Below the pieces are notes generated by a model. That model was not told the DNA's origin and did not search any database. It saw only the letters and a list, made by a program, of their open reading frames with translations. Source: Odobenus rosmarus divergens (Eukaryota; Chordata; Mammalia; Carnivora; Odobenidae). Taken from it: a stretch of 64,000 bases of DNA. This document shows positions 1 through 13,194 of this stretch, piece by piece. A program made the position numbers and the translations under genes. Position 1 is the stretch's first letter, and every line of letters starts with the position of its first letter. Location of the stretch: contig NW_004450466.1 of the NCBI RefSeq assembly GCF_000321225.1, positions 919,558 to 983,557 of the forward strand. The letters run 5' to 3'.

Positions 1-1442
1 GCAGAAGAATGAAACTGGACCATTTCCTTACACCACACACAAAAATAGACTCCAAATTGTTGAAAGACCTAAACATGAGACAGGAGTCCATCAAACTCCT
101 AAAGGAGAACACAGGCAGCAACCTCTTCGACCTCAGCCGCAGCAACTTCTTCCTAGAAACAGTGCCAAAGGCAAGGGAAACAAGGGCAAAAATGAACTAT
201 TGGGACCTCATCAAGATAAAAAGCTTTTGCACAGCAAAAGAAACAGTCCACAAAACCAAAAGACAACCTACAGAATGGGAGAAGATATTTGCAAATGACA
301 TAGATAAAGGGCTAGTATCCAAAATCTATAAAGAACTTATCAAACTCAACACCCAAAGAACAAATAATCCAATCAAGAAATGGGCAGAAGACATGAACAG
401 ACATTTTTCCAAAGAAGACATCCAAATGGCCAACAGACACATGAAAAAGTGCTCAACATCGCTCGGCATCAGGGAAATCCAAATCAAAACCTCAATGAGA
501 TACCACCTCACACCAGTCAGAATGGCTAAAATTAACAAGTCAGGAAATGACAGATGTTGGCGGGGATGCGGAGAAAGGGGAACCCTCCTACACTGTTGGT
601 GGGAATGCAAGCTGGTGCACCACTCTGGAAAACAGTATGGAGGTTCCTCAAAAAGTTGAAAATAGAGCTACCATACGATCCAGCAATTGCACTACTGGGT
701 ATTTACCCCAAAGATACAAATGTAGGGATCCGAAGGGGTACATGCACCCCAGTGTTTATAGCAGCAATGTCCACAGTAGCCAAACTGTGGAAAGAGTCAA
801 GATATCCATCGACAGATGAATAGATAAAGAAGATGAAGTATATACACACAATGGAATATTATGCAGCCATAAAAAGGAATGAGATCTTGCCATTTGCAAT
901 GACATGGATGGAACTGGAGGGTGTTATGCTGAGTGAAATAAGTCAATCAGAGAAAGACATGTATCATATGACCTCACTGATATGAGGAATTATTAACCTC
1001 AGGAAACAAACTGAGGTTTGCTGGAGTGGTGGGGGTTGGGAGGGATGGGGTGGCTGGGTGATAGACCTTGGGGAGGGTATGTGCTATGGTTAGCGCTGTG
1101 AATTGTGCAAGACTGTTGAATCACAGATCTGTACTTCTGAAACAAATCATGGAATATATGTTACAAAAAAAGAAGAAGAAGAAGAATATAGCAGGAGGGG
1201 CAGAATGAAGGGGAGGAAGTTGGAGGGCAAGACGAACCATGAGAGACGATGGACTCTGAAAAACAAACTGAGGGTTCTATAGGGGAGGGGGTGGGGGGAT
1301 GGGTTAGCCTGGTGATGGGTATTAAAGAGGGCACGTTCTGCGTGGAGCACTGGGTGTTATGCAGAAACAATGACTCATGGAACGCTACATCAAAAACTAA
1401 TGATGTATGGTGATTAACATAACAATAAAAAATTTAAAAAAA
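1..1442 (+). mobile_element. L1 LINE, 3' part: ORF2 C-terminus and 3' UTR
   Basis: The frame starting at position 9 ([20 protein letters not shown]) is the C-terminal part of L1 ORF2p. It includes the cysteine-rich stretch near 560-620 ([20 protein letters not shown]). The frame shifts after about 620 into [19 protein letters not shown] and again later. The original stop would be TGA at 983-985 after MTSLI. The 3' UTR has an internal A-rich (agaagaaga) tract near 1165-1187, then a second module ending with AATAAA at 1424 and an A-rich tail. The element begins before the window and is dead because of frameshifts. Confidence 0.93.
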
Positions 1443-1735
1443 TATCTATTCAGGTCCTCTGCCCATTTTGTAATTGGAATATTTGTTTTTGTTAAGTTGT
1501 AGAAGTACTTCATATATTTTGGATATTAACCCTTTATTAGATATACCATTTGCAAGTATCTTCTCCCATCTAGTTTGTTGTCATTTTGTTTTGTTGACAG
1601 TTTCCTTCACTGTGCAGAAGCTTTTTATTTTGGTGTAGTCCCCATAGTTTAATTTTGCTTTTGTCTCCTTTGCCAGAGAAGACATAAGTAGAAAAATGTT
1701 TCTATGGCCAATGTCAAAGAAATCAATATCTATTT
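1443..1735 (-). mobile_element. L1 ORF2 fragment, minus strand
   Basis: Reads as reverse-complement L1 ORF2 C-terminal region, with landmarks cctttattagatata and ttcactgtgcagaagctttt on the plus strand. The plus-strand L1 before it appears to have been inserted into or beside this older copy. Confidence 0.8.
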
Positions 1736-1759
1736 TAGGGGTGATGAAAACCTCTTATG

Positions 1760-4280
1760 AGATTGTTTTTTCCAGTTTTATTGAGAAACATTTTATCACT
1801 GTGTAAATTTAAGATGTACAGCATGATGGTTTGATTTACATATCTTGTCAAATGATTACCACAGTATGTTCAGCTGACATCCATTATCATAGAAATCAAA
1901 TAAAAAGAAAGGAAAAAAAACTTTTCTCCTTGTGATGAGAACTCAGGATATATTCTCTTAACTTTTCCATATAACTCTAATTTGGAGGTTTTTTTAAAGG
2001 GCATCAGTTTTAAAATTCTATATCTTAACAAAAGTAAAGTAATACTAGACATAAAGAGAACATCTAATGTCACAGAAATGCACTTTTAATTATTCATAAT
2101 TTTAGATATTACCTCTTTCTAATATGCTGGATAGCATGTTTCCTTGAACAATGCATATTTTAGTCTAAGAATAATAATTTTTAGGAGACTGTATTATGTT
2201 CATATATTTTCACTATTAAATTTGCATAGTAGAGGAAAGTGCATTTAAAAAAATAGAACAGATTTACCTTTGTATAAAAATCATCTATCCTAAAAAAAAT
2301 CATCTATCCTAGGCATTATTCATATAAATCTTAGAAAGACGTCTTTTCTTGCCAAATTTTGTCCTTGTCAGAAGCATTAACTATAGGGGCGCCTGGGTGG
2401 CACAGTCGTTAAGCATCTGCCTTCAGCTCAGGTCATGATCCCAGGGTCCTAGGTTCGAGCCCCACATCGGGCTCCCTGCTCAGCAGGAAGCCTGCTTCTC
2501 CCTCTACCACTCCCCCTGCTTGTGTTCCCTCTCTCGCTGTGTCTCTCTCTGTCAAACAAATAAATAAAATCTTAAAAAAAAAAAGCATTAACTATAGTTA
2601 TCATGTTGTACATGAAATCTTGAGTGCTTATTTTCTAACTGGAAATTTGTACCTTTGACCACCTTCCTCAATTTTCCCTCCCTCCACCAACAGCCTTTGT
2701 TAATCACAAGTCTGATCTCTTTTTCTATGAGTTGGTTTTTGTTTCTGTTTTTTTCGATTCCATATATAAATGATAACATACAGCATTTGTCTTTCTCAGT
2801 CTGACTTTATTGACTTAGTATAATGCATTCAGGATCTGACTATGTTTTTGCAAATTTCCTCATTTTTTATGTCTGAATTATATTCCTCTGTGTGTGGTTG
2901 TGTGTGTGTGTGTATCACAACTTCATCCATTAATGGACACTTAAGTTGTTTCCATGCCTTGGCTATTGGAAATAATGCTGCTATGAATGTGATGGTACAG
3001 ATCTTTTTGTTACAATTTTGTTTGCTTTTAGTAATTTTGTTTGCTTTGAATATATTCCCAGAAATAAAATTGCTGATCATATGCTATTTCTATTTTTAAT
3101 TTCTTGAGGATTCTTCATACTGTTTTTCATAGTGGCTGTATTAATTAACAATCCCATCAACAGTGCACAAAAGTTACCTTTTCTCTACATTCATTCCATC
3201 ATTTGTTATCTTTTGTCTTTTTGATAATTGGCATTCCAAAGGTGTGAGGTAACACCTCATTGTAGTTTTAATTTGCATTTTCCTAATGACTAGTGATATC
3301 GAACATCTTTTCATGGACCTGTTGGACTTTTATGTATCTTCTTTGGAAAAATGGTTATTCAGGTATCTTCCCAGTTTTTAGGTGGGTTATTTGTTCTTTT
3401 GCTATTAAGTTGTATGAGTTCTTTATATATTTTGGATATTTTTCCCTTATCAGATACATCACTTGCAAACATTTTTTCCATTCCATAGTTGTTTTTTTAC
3501 TTTGTTGATTATTTCTTTTGCTGTACAGAAGCTTTTCAGTTTGATGTAGTCCCACTTGTTTATTTCTGATTTTTTTTATTGTGGTTTAGGTGTCATATAG
3601 AAAAAAATTTTTACTAAGATACATGTCATGTACTTTATTCCTATGTTTTCTTCTAGGACTTCTTTGGTTTCAGGTCTTACATTTAAAATTTCAATCCATT
3701 TTAATTTCTGTGAGCAGTGTAAGATAGGAATCCAAGTTTGTTCTTCTACATGAAATATCCAGTGATACCAGCACCATTTTTGAAGACCGTCTTTTCTCCA
3801 TTGAGTATTTTTGACTCCCTTGTCAAATATTAGTTGACCATATATACTTGTATTTATTTCTGGGTTCTTGATTCTGTTCCATTTGTCCATCTGTTTTTTG
3901 TTTTGTTTTTGCCAGTACCATACTGTTTTGATTATTATAGCTTTATAGTAGCTCAAAATTAGGAAGTGTGATGCCTTCTACTTTTTTTTCCTTTTTTTCT
4001 CAGGAATTCTTTGGCTATTTGGGGACTTTTGTTGTTCCATATGAATTTTACAAGTCTTTTTTCTACTGTGAAAAATGCCATTGAAACCTTTATAGGGATC
4101 ACATTGAATCTATAGATGGCTTTTGGTAGTAGTGATATTTTAATGGTATTCTTCCAATGAAATGAAGACAGATACCTTTCCATTTATGTATGTCTTCTTT
4201 GATTTCTTTCATCAATGTCTTGCAGTTTATACAGAGTAGAGAACTTTCAACTCCTTGGTGTAGTGTATTCCTATTTTTTT
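1760..4280 (-). mobile_element. Old L1 (L1MA-like), minus strand, 3' UTR to mid ORF2
   Basis: Starts with an old L1 3' UTR (near gtacagcatgatggttt at about 1815) and runs into ORF2 in reverse complement. Degraded ORF2 protein is seen at 3959-4183 and 3576-3956. It is interrupted by the CanSINE at 2387-2583, on both sides of which the L1 text is continuous. Confidence 0.85.
2387..2583 (+). mobile_element. CanSINE (tRNA-derived), plus strand, with TSD
   Basis: Head gggcgcctgggtggcac, a B-box like gttcgagccccac, a pyrimidine-rich body and an aaataaataaaatctt tail. It is flanked by a perfect 14-bp duplication, agcattaactatag, at 2373-2386 and 2584-2597. Inserted into an older L1. Confidence 0.97.
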
Positions 4281-6874
4281 TTTGTTTTTATTTAAATTCC
4301 AATTAGTTAATAAACAGTGTAATATTAGTTTCTGGTGTACAATATAGTGATTCAACACTTCTGTACAACACCTGGTGCTCATCACAAGTGTCTCCTTAAT
4401 CCCCATTAGCTATTTAACCTGTCCCCGCCCACACCCACTTCCCTTCTGGTAACCATCAATTTGTTCTATATAGTTTAAAGAGTCTGTTTCTTGGTTTGTC
4501 TCTTTCTCTCTCTTTTTGTCCCTTTTCTCACTTTTTAAGAATTTAGAGTTTCAGAAGTTTTAAAATTTAGAATTTTAAATTCTATGTATGAGTGAAATCA
4601 TCTGGTATTTGTCTTTCTCCTACTGATTTATTTCCCTTAGCATAATACTCTCTAGCTCCATCCATGTTGATGTAAATGGCAAGATTTCATTCTTTTTTAT
4701 GGCTGAATAATAATTCATTGTGCACACACACACATATATATGTATATATCACATCTTTATCCATTCATCCGTCGATGGACACTTGGGCTTTTTCCATAAT
4801 TTGACTATTGTAGATAATACTGCTATAAACATCAGGATGCAATTAGTATTCTTGTATTCTTTGAGTAAATACCCAGTAGTATGATTGCTGGACTGTAAGG
4901 TAGTTCTATTTTTAACTTTTTGAGAAAACTCCATACTGTTTTCCACACTGGCTACACTAGTTTGCATTCCCACCAACAGTGCAAGAGGGTTCCCTTTTCT
5001 CCACATCCTTGCCAACATCTGTTGTTCCTTGTGTTGTTGATTTTAGCCATTCCAACAGATGTGAGGTGATAACACATACTTTTGATTTGCATTTCCCTGA
5101 TGACCAGTAATATTGAGCCTCTTTTCACGTTTCTGTTAGCCATCTTCTTTGGGAAAAAGTCTATTTAGGTCCTCCAACCATTTTTTATTTGGATTATTTG
5201 TTTTGGGGGTGTTGAATTTTGTAAGTTCTCTATATATTTTGGATACGAACCCTTTATCAGACAGGTCATGTGCAAGTATCTTCTCCCATTCCATAGGTTA
5301 CCTTTTGGTTTTATTGATTGTTTCCTTCACTGTGCAGAAGCCTTTTTATTTTGATGTAATCCCAATAATTTATTTTTGCTTTTGCTTCCCTTGCCTCAGG
5401 AGACATATCTAGAAAAATGTTGCTATGGCTGATGTCAACGAAGTTACTGCCTGTGTTGTCTTCTAGGATTTTTATGGCTTTAGGTCTCACTTTTAGGTCT
5501 TTAACCAATTTTGAGTTTATTTTTATGTATGGTGTAAGAAAGTCATCCAGTTTCATTCTTTTGCATGTGGCTGTCCAGTTTTCCCAACACCATTCGTTGA
5601 AGAGACTGTCTTTTACCCACTGGATATTCTTTCCTGCTTTGTTGATGATTAATGGACCATATAGTTGTGGGCTCATTTCTGAGTTTTCTATTCTGTTCCA
5701 TTGATCTATGTGTCTATTTTTGTGCCAGTACCATGATAACTTGAAGTCTGGAATTGTGATGCCTCCTGCTTTCCTTTTCTTTTTCAAGGTTTGCTTTGAC
5801 TATTTGGGGTCTTTTTTGGTTCCATATAAATATTAGGATTGTTTGTTCTAGTTCTGTGAAAAATGCTGTTGGAATTTGGATAGGGATTACATGAAATGTG
5901 TAGATTGCTTTGGGTAGTATAGACATTTTCACAATATTTGTTCTTCCAACACATGAGCATGAAATGTCTTTCCGTTTCTTTGTGTCATCTTTAATTTCTT
6001 TTATTAATGTTTTACAGTTTTTGCAGTAGAGATCTTTTACCTCTTTGGTTAGATTTATTCCTAGGTATCTTATTGTTTTTGGTGTAAATGGGATTATTTT
6101 CTTAATTCTTCTGCTGCTTCATTATTAGCGTACAGAAATGCAACAGATTTCTGTACATTGATTTTGTATCCTGTGGCTTTACTGAATTCGTTTATGTATT
6201 CTAGTAGTTTTTTGGTGGAGTCTTCAGGGTTTTCTACATATAGTATCATTGTCATCTGCAAGTAGTGAAAGTTTGACTTCTTCCTTGATGATTTGGATGA
6301 CTTTTAATCTTTTTGTTGTCTGATTGCTGTGGCTAGGAACTCCAGTACTACATTAAGTAAAAATGCTGAGAGTGGAAGTCCCTGTCCTGTTCCTGACAGT
6401 AGAGAAAATCTCAGTTTTTCCACATTTAGGATGTGGGTTTTTCACATATAGCCTTTGTTATGTTGAGGCATGTTGCCTTTAAAACTACTTTGTTGAGGAT
6501 TTTTATCATGAATGATGTTGTATTTTGTCAAATGCTTTTTCTACAACTATTGAAAAAATCATATAGTTTTTATTCTTTTGTTGATGTGATGTATCACATT
6601 GATTGATTTGCAAATATTGAACCACTCTTGCATCTTAGGAATAAATCCCACTTGATCATGGTGAATGATTTTTTTATGTATTTTTAGATTTGGTTTGCTG
6701 TTTTGTTGAGGACTTCTGCAACTATGGTCATCAGATATTGGCTTGTGGTTTTCTTTTTTTGTAGTGTCATTATCTGGTTTTCATATCCGGAAAATGCTGG
6801 ATTCATAGAATGAATTTGGAAGCTTTCCTTTCTCTTCTATTTTTTGGAGTAGTTTGGGAGGAATAGGTATTAAC

Positions 6875-7065
6875 TTTTTTTTTTTTTAAAGATCCCATTT
6901 ATTTATTAGACAGAGAGAGAGGGAACACAAGCAGGGGGAGTGGGAGAGGGAGAAGCAGGCCTCCCGCTGAGCAGGGAGCCCGACGCGGGGCTAGATCCCA
7001 GGACCCCGGGATCATGACCCGAGCCAAAGGCAACCGCCCAACCGCCTGAGCCACCCAGCTGCCCC
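6875..7065 (-). mobile_element. CanSINE, minus strand, nested in L1
   Basis: Poly-T start, then attagacagagagagag and a reverse-complement head ending near gccacccagctgcccc. The L1 RT-region text continues on both sides. Confidence 0.94.
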
Positions 7066-8039
7066 TTAACCCTTCTTTAAATGTTTGGCAGCATCACCTG
7101 TGAAGCCACCTGATACTGGACTTTCATTTGTTGGAAATATTTCAATTATTGATTTCATTGCATTGCTAGTAATTGGTCTGTACAAGTGTTCTATTTTTTT
7201 CTGACTCAATCTTGGGAGGTTATATGTTTCTAGGAGTTATCCATTTCTTCTAGGTTGTCTAATTTGTTGGCATATAATTTTTCATAGTATTCTCTTACAA
7301 TCCTTTGTGTTTCTGTGGTGACAGTTGTTAATTATCCTCTTTCATTTCCTTTTTGAGTCCCCTCTCTCTCTCATTTTGATGAATCTGCCTTAAAATTTTA
7401 TCAATTTTGTCAGTTTTTTCAAATAAACAGCTACTCCTGGCTTCATTGATCTGTTTTATTGCCTAGTCTCTATTTCATTTATTTCTGCTCTAATTTTTAG
7501 TATTTGCTTCCTTCTACTTGCTTTGGGCTTTGTTTCTTTTTCTAGTTCCTTTAAGTGTAAGGTTACATTGTTTATTTGAGATTTTTCTTGTCTACTTTTG
7601 AAACACTGTTGAATTCTTCAGTTCAGTTATTATACTTTCCACCTCTAGGATTTATTTATTCATTTATGTATTTATGTATGCATGTATTTTTTTGATGGTT
7701 GCTATTTCCTTGAACTTTTCCTAATTTTGTTTAGTTGTCTGTGTTTTCTTGTATTTCACTAAACTTCCTTAAGACAATTATTCTGAATTCTTTGTCTGAC
7801 AGCACATGGATTGACATGTCTTGAGGTCGGTTATTGGAGCTTTTTTAGTTTTCTTTGGTGATGTCATATTTTCTTGTTTTTATGTGATTCCTGATTTCTT
7901 ATGTTGGTATCTGCACATTTAGGTAATATAATTTCTCCCCCAGACTTCACAGGTTTCCTTTGGCAGAGAAAGATCTTCACCAATCAGCTCAGTTTGGGTT
8001 TCTGGCTATGTCTTCTGGTAATGGTCTTAGGCAGGTGTT

Positions 8040-9540
8040 GCCTACTATTGGGGTCTATTTTGGAGTGAGGTAACTGTTCAAGCCCTGAGTTGGGGATAGG
8101 TGGTTTTTCCACTGGCTGAGAAGAGTTGAATATTACTGCTGGCTTGATTCCCTACCCAAGTGAGGTTATAAGATGACTTCACAACTGCCTGGATTCTCTA
8201 GATGGTCAGGACTAGGTACTATATTCAGTAGCAGATGGGCCTATGAATTAGCTTACCTGCCCTGGCAGGGCAGCAGGACAGAACCCTGTACAGATTGTTG
8301 TTTGGGAACCCAAATCAGGCAAATCTGTGCCCTGAATTCCTTGGTCAGGTGAGGCCATCAGTTTTGCTTTGCAGATGGGGAAAATCACAGGTTGTGTTCT
8401 CTGTTTAGTTGTCACTATAAGAAGGGCTGTTAGATGGGCTGTGTAGCTTTCCATGTGATCTGGTTGGGTCCTCTGGTTGGACAAACTGGAAGCTGTATTC
8501 AGCAATAGGTGGGGCTATGAATTAGTTTCTCTGCCTGGGCACTGTGGGAGAAACAGCTCTAAAGCCAGTAAAGTTCTGTTGTCTCACTGTTGTCTCAAGC
8601 TGACTCACACCCCCAAGTTCTCTGGCCAAACAGGCCTCTGACTTTGTTCTGCAAACTATCATCTCTGCCTGCCCTTCTCTTGGCCCACATACTAGTGGGC
8701 TGCACAGCTTCCCAGTGTTCTTGCCAGCCCTTCTGGTCAGATGGGTGCAGGAACCACAGTGCATAGGGCTGTATCTCAGTCCCTTGCCTATGTGGCAAGG
8801 GGAGGGGCCATTACAGGTAACTCGCAACTTCCCCAGCAGGCTTTCTAGTTGGAAGAGTTTGGGAGCTACCCTTATCCTTGGCTATGAATTAATCCCCTTG
8901 TGTGTGCTTAGCATAGGGGCCCTCCATGCCTTGTACTGGCTTTGCTCTGGGAGTGATCAACTCCACTCACCTGCTTCTCTGAGTGCTGCTGGGCTGCATA
9001 GCTTCCAGGTGTTCTTGCCAGCCCACTAGACAGATATGACCAGGAGACACTCTCCAGTGTCCTGCCACCCACTAGCAGGTGGGGCTGTGGCTCAGCTCCT
9101 CAGCTGGGTGTGGGCTAGCCAGGCTCTAGGGCCATAAAAATTCTTCATTTGGGGATCTAAATCAGGCAGATCTGCCATCTGCCAGGTTCCCTGGTCAGAG
9201 TACATTCCCAAGTTGGTTCTGTAGATGAGCAAAACTACTGGTTGGGATTTCTACTTGGACACTGCAGGTGTGAACTCAGTCTGCCAAGATCCATGTTCTG
9301 GTTGTTGCAAGCCCCTCCTCCCTTCTCTGTCATAGATTCCGAGTGGCTGGGCCCTGCAAATTCCTCTGAAGTCTCTGTGGGGTGCAATCCAAGTGGAGGT
9401 TACTTCAAAGTGACTCACAGTGCTGCGGAGGGGAGGAGCTGGTTGTTTCTCCTAGGTTCTCTTTTCCCACTGGAGGAATCAGAGGCTCAGGGAAGACCTC
9501 TCTGCACTGGCATGGGTGAGGGACAATGAAGTCAGTGTGT
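8040..9540 (-). repeat. Degenerate tandem units in the L1 5' region
   Basis: Phrases recur on the plus strand. A ctatgaatta motif starts at 8241, 8515 and 8882. A gggctg...agctt..gtgttcttgccagccc type phrase appears near 8431, 8698 and 8991. An aaatcaggca(a/g)atctg phrase appears near 8311 and 9161. Spacing is about 250-290 bp, with some partial units. This looks like monomer-type organisation of an L1 promoter region. Several 60-105 codon ORFs here are by-products of higher GC content. Confidence 0.6.
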
Positions 9541-9715
9541 GGCTGCAGCAATTACTCTTCTAATGCAGTCTGTTTTGGTCTTTGAGGTGCAGGGGTGCTT
9601 TCGCATCACCCCCATATTCTAGGATTCTATCAATGGGGTCTTGCTCATGAGTAGTAGTTGTTCCTCTTTTGAGGAGAAATGAAATCAGGAATAACTGGTG
9701 TTACCATCTTGGTAA

Positions 9716-10662
9716 TGTCACTCTTTGAGATTTCTTTGTATAATCTTTGTTGTCTCTAAATCCTCAGGCTGTAGCCTCAACCATGTCATCTTTTTCACTT
9801 TTGTGTGTTACACTGTTTTTATGTTAAGTTGTTTCCTCTTGTGTGAAAAATCGTTCTACTAGTCTTTCAAAACTGGTAAGTAGAATCTGGATCTGGAGCA
9901 AGATCTACAATTGATAGCATCCTCTGCTTTTTTTTTTTTTTCATGCAGAAACACTGAATTTCTCTGTACTGATTTCGCTCAGCTTGCCTTTCTCTACTTA
10001 ACAGATACACAAGCACCTCTGGTCAGGTGTACCTTGTTTTCTCACAGGGTTATTAGGGACCCTATTGGCAGGCACTGTCAACAACTGGTAGAGAAGAATA
10101 ATGTTTACCAGGACCATATTGTCATTTTCTGTCAGCTAGTAAATTACCCATGAATATACTCCCCTTAATACTTATTTCCATTTCTTTCCTGCCACATAGG
10201 ACAATAAATAATGTTTTTTGGTTCCTCCACTGGTTTTGTTTCTTTAATTCAGTTGTATTTACTTTTTGCCCATTTTTATAGTTTTGAGTTTTACCCTTAA
10301 ATTTCTTGGCGAATCTCTCTAACAGACTCTTTACATCTTTTGGTTATTTCTAGAGAAACATCCACTGCACAAGCCATGACTGGATTGGCTGCACGTGGAT
10401 ATCCCCATTTATTATGCATATTTATACTGTTCTCAGTTTTGCTAAGTGTTTCCTAAGAAGTGATCTTGAAATTCCATGAATTTCAATGGCCTTCAAGGGA
10501 CTAGTGGAGTGACCTGTTTACTCTCACTTTTGTTTTGTTTTTTTCCATATCCAACTTAGGGGCACATACGGATGCTGTTATGTCACTACATCCACAGCCT
10601 CTTAGGTGAATGTTATTTTGCAAAATCCTCAATAGGAAATCATCTATTAGATTGATAACTTT
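9716..10662. other. No gene seen; unique-looking intergenic DNA
   Basis: AT-rich sequence with a poly-T run near 9930. No coding potential beyond an 80-codon chance ORF and no repeat I can name. Confidence 0.5.
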
Positions 10663-10676
10663 TAAATATGTTCTTT

Positions 10677-11076
10677 TTTTTTTAAAGATTTTATTTATGG
10701 GCGCGCCTGGGTGGCTCAGATGGTTAAGTGTCTGCCTTTGGCTCAGGTCATGATCCCAGGGTCCTGGGATTGAGTCCTGCATCGGCTCCCTGCTCCTTGG
10801 GGGCCTGCTTCTCCCTCTGCTTCTCTCTCTCTCTCTCCCCCTCTCTCTCTCCCTCTGTCTCTCATGAATAGATAAATAAAATCTTTAAAAAAAAAACATT
10901 TTATTTATGTATTGGACACACAGAGAACACAAGCAGGAGAGGGGCAGGCAGAGGGAGAGGGAGAAGCAGGCTCCCTGCTCAGCAGGGAGCCTGATGCAGG
11001 GCTCGATCCCAGGACCCTGGGAACATGACCTGAGCCGAAGGCAGCGGATTAACCAACTGAGCCACCCAGATGCCCC
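10677..11076 (-). mobile_element. CanSINE, minus strand, split by a second SINE
   Basis: The outer SINE has its poly-T at 10677-10686 and its head at 11060-11076. A perfect 14-bp duplication, taaatatgttcttt, lies at 10663-10676 and 11077-11090. The body is interrupted at 10700-10897 by an opposite-strand SINE. Confidence 0.95.
10700..10897 (+). mobile_element. CanSINE, plus strand, inserted in a SINE
   Basis: Head ggcgcgcctgggtggctc, a (CT)n-rich body and a poly-A tail. The target-site duplication attttatttatg lies at 10688-10699 and 10898-10909, within the tail of the older outer SINE. The order of insertion is therefore clear. Confidence 0.96.
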
Positions 11077-11090
11077 TAAATATGTTCTTT

Positions 11091-13190
11091 ACACTTCCCT
11101 CCTTTGTGTTCTAGGATTCTTTTTCCTAAAGCTCAAGCAGCTATTTTCTATCCCTTCATAGCACCTAACTCTTTGTCATTGTAAAGTTTTGCTAAGTACA
11201 GCATATAGTTTTGTCCAATTGCATTCCTTTACTTGCCACGACTCTGTTCATTAAGAATGTTCTATCTTCTCTAATTTCCCACTTTTTAAATTCTGTGTGT
11301 GTAACCTGTTAAATGGGCAGAGTTTTGTAATATCTATTTGGTTCCATAAAGCCTCTGGGTTTTCTCTTCTAATTTAGTTTTTCTTAGCTTTTTATTCTTC
11401 ATGGTTTAAATTTTTCTCCAGGCATGGAAATTTGTTCAGTGTGTATTCTATACCTCTCAGTAAAATTTCTCAACTTTTGGGGGAAAAAGAAGTCATTGCC
11501 ATTGCATGTTTAGAAAAGTAGTGTTTTTTTTTCTCATCTATTTTTTTCCCTGCCCATGCTTATTCTCATATTCTCAGAATTATTGGGTCACTTTGTTTTT
11601 GAGTAAATATGTTCCATTTCTTTGAATTTATATAAATATTTGTAATATTTTGATTCCCACATGGTTACTTCTGTCTTTTCTCCTTTTTTGAGCTCTCCCC
11701 TTGCTCCAACTACAATATTTCTTGTACTAGGTAGGAAATATTATATCTTCAAATCATGTTTTTTTTTTCTCTTTTGGAAGAATTAGACAAATAATAACCT
11801 TCTAACCTAGGTATTCTTTATTTGTTGTTTATTCACTGAAAATCGACAGTGTGTGAAAAATTAGGCTTCACCATCATCTTTCTGTGGGGCTCGGCATGAA
11901 GTGCCCCAAATGGCCTGCTGTGTTTGCCAGGTGATATGTATCACAGCCCATGTATTAGGATAACAGGACTTCTTGGTAGAAAAGAGAAAAATCACTCTGC
12001 CTATTTTCCCCCTTTGTGATGATTTTAGTCCTTCACGGTTTTCTATAAATCTTCTCCTCTCATTCCACCTGTGCTACCTCATCTTCTGTTTCTTGATTTT
12101 ATGCTGGACATTGTCCTTACGAATTTTGCAGCACAGATGCAATGGTCTGTTTTTCTCATGCTTTCAGGATTTTCCTCTGAATACTTTCCATCCACTTTCA
12201 TTCCTATTTGATTTGACAGTCTGCTTTCTAGAGGTATAATTTCCATATATTAAAATTTGCTATTTGTAAGTGGACAGTTTCATAAACTTGGCATATATAC
12301 AGTCATATAGCCACCACAACATATATGATTAAAAGGAAAACATTTCCATTGCTCTCAGAAAGTTCCATTGTACTGCCAATTGGTCGACCAGTTTTGTTTT
12401 GTTTTTTCTAAAGGAAGTATTGGTCCCTCTTTCCCTCTGAAACTAATCTTCTCTCTTTCTGCACCAGATGATCTTCATTTTCCTGCTGACATTACCTGTC
12501 TTCCTTCTCCTTCTCTCCAATCCGATACCATGAACCAACCATCGTTTTTAATATTTCCCATCTCTTTCTGAAGTCTCCTCTTGAGATTTTCCTTTCTCAC
12601 AGAATTTATTGGGACACATTTCACCTGCTCTGTTTGTTCTTTCCCATCCTGTGTTCTTAGCCCTGAACATGTGTACCTTCCTCCCAGTCTTTTTCATTGC
12701 ATAGTCTTTGGCAACTTGAACAGGTTAGTACTTTTCTAAAACACAAATTACACAAATTTATCCCTGCTTTTTCCCCCTACAATAGGAATAGTAGTGAGCT
12801 TGTTTTAAAAAAGATCTGTGATGCTTTTATTTACTACATATTATATTCAGTTAATTTCTGGATTCATAAAATGTGACTTTTTATCTTTATCTGACCCTAA
12901 GTGAAAAATAACTGGTAGGGCCTTATCCTTTCTGTGATTGCCACAATTTTATTCTTTCTTTGTTTTCCTAGATTCAAGCCTGACAGCCTTCACTCAGAGT
13001 TTTCTTACATCATTTTTTAAATGCTTTTACAATAAACTATTTCAAAGAATTAAAAAAAAATAAAACTCTTTGGGCTTTCTCTTCCTATTGCTACAATTCC
13101 CAAAATGATAGATGTGTTTACCACTGATCCAGAAGCTTTGAGAAAAGCTTTAACTCCTAACCATTCTTGGGTGTTGTGGAAAGACATCAG
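11091..13190. other. Mostly unannotated intergenic DNA; possible old L1 scrap at about 12240-12375
   Basis: AT-rich DNA without convincing exons. The piece near 12285-12370 (ccaccacaacatatatg, then aagttccattgt) resembles an old L1 3' UTR in reverse complement. The remainder is unrecognised. Confidence 0.4.
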
Positions 13191-13194
13191 ATGT

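Larger units (their letters stand above)
4281..9712 (-). mobile_element. Long carnivore-type L1, minus strand, 3' UTR through 5' UTR
   Basis: The 3' end (poly-T at about 4275-4283, then aattccaattagttaa) matches the carnivore L1 3' UTR. Reverse-strand ORF2 fragments follow at 4749-5143 and 5311-5932, then RT-region text to about 7600. Text from 7600 to about 7900 resembles the ORF1 region. From about 7900 a GC-richer segment leads to ccaagatggtaaca on the minus strand near 9700-9713, the usual start of an L1 5' UTR. Only about 2.6 kb of ORF2 is present, so an internal deletion near 7600 is inferred. All frames are broken. A CanSINE interrupts it at 6875-7065. Confidence 0.8.

Noticed and set aside
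8522..8827. Overlapping minus-strand ORFs of 101 and 67 codons
   Set aside because: Lie in the GC-richer L1 5' region; no known domain and frames overlap one another.
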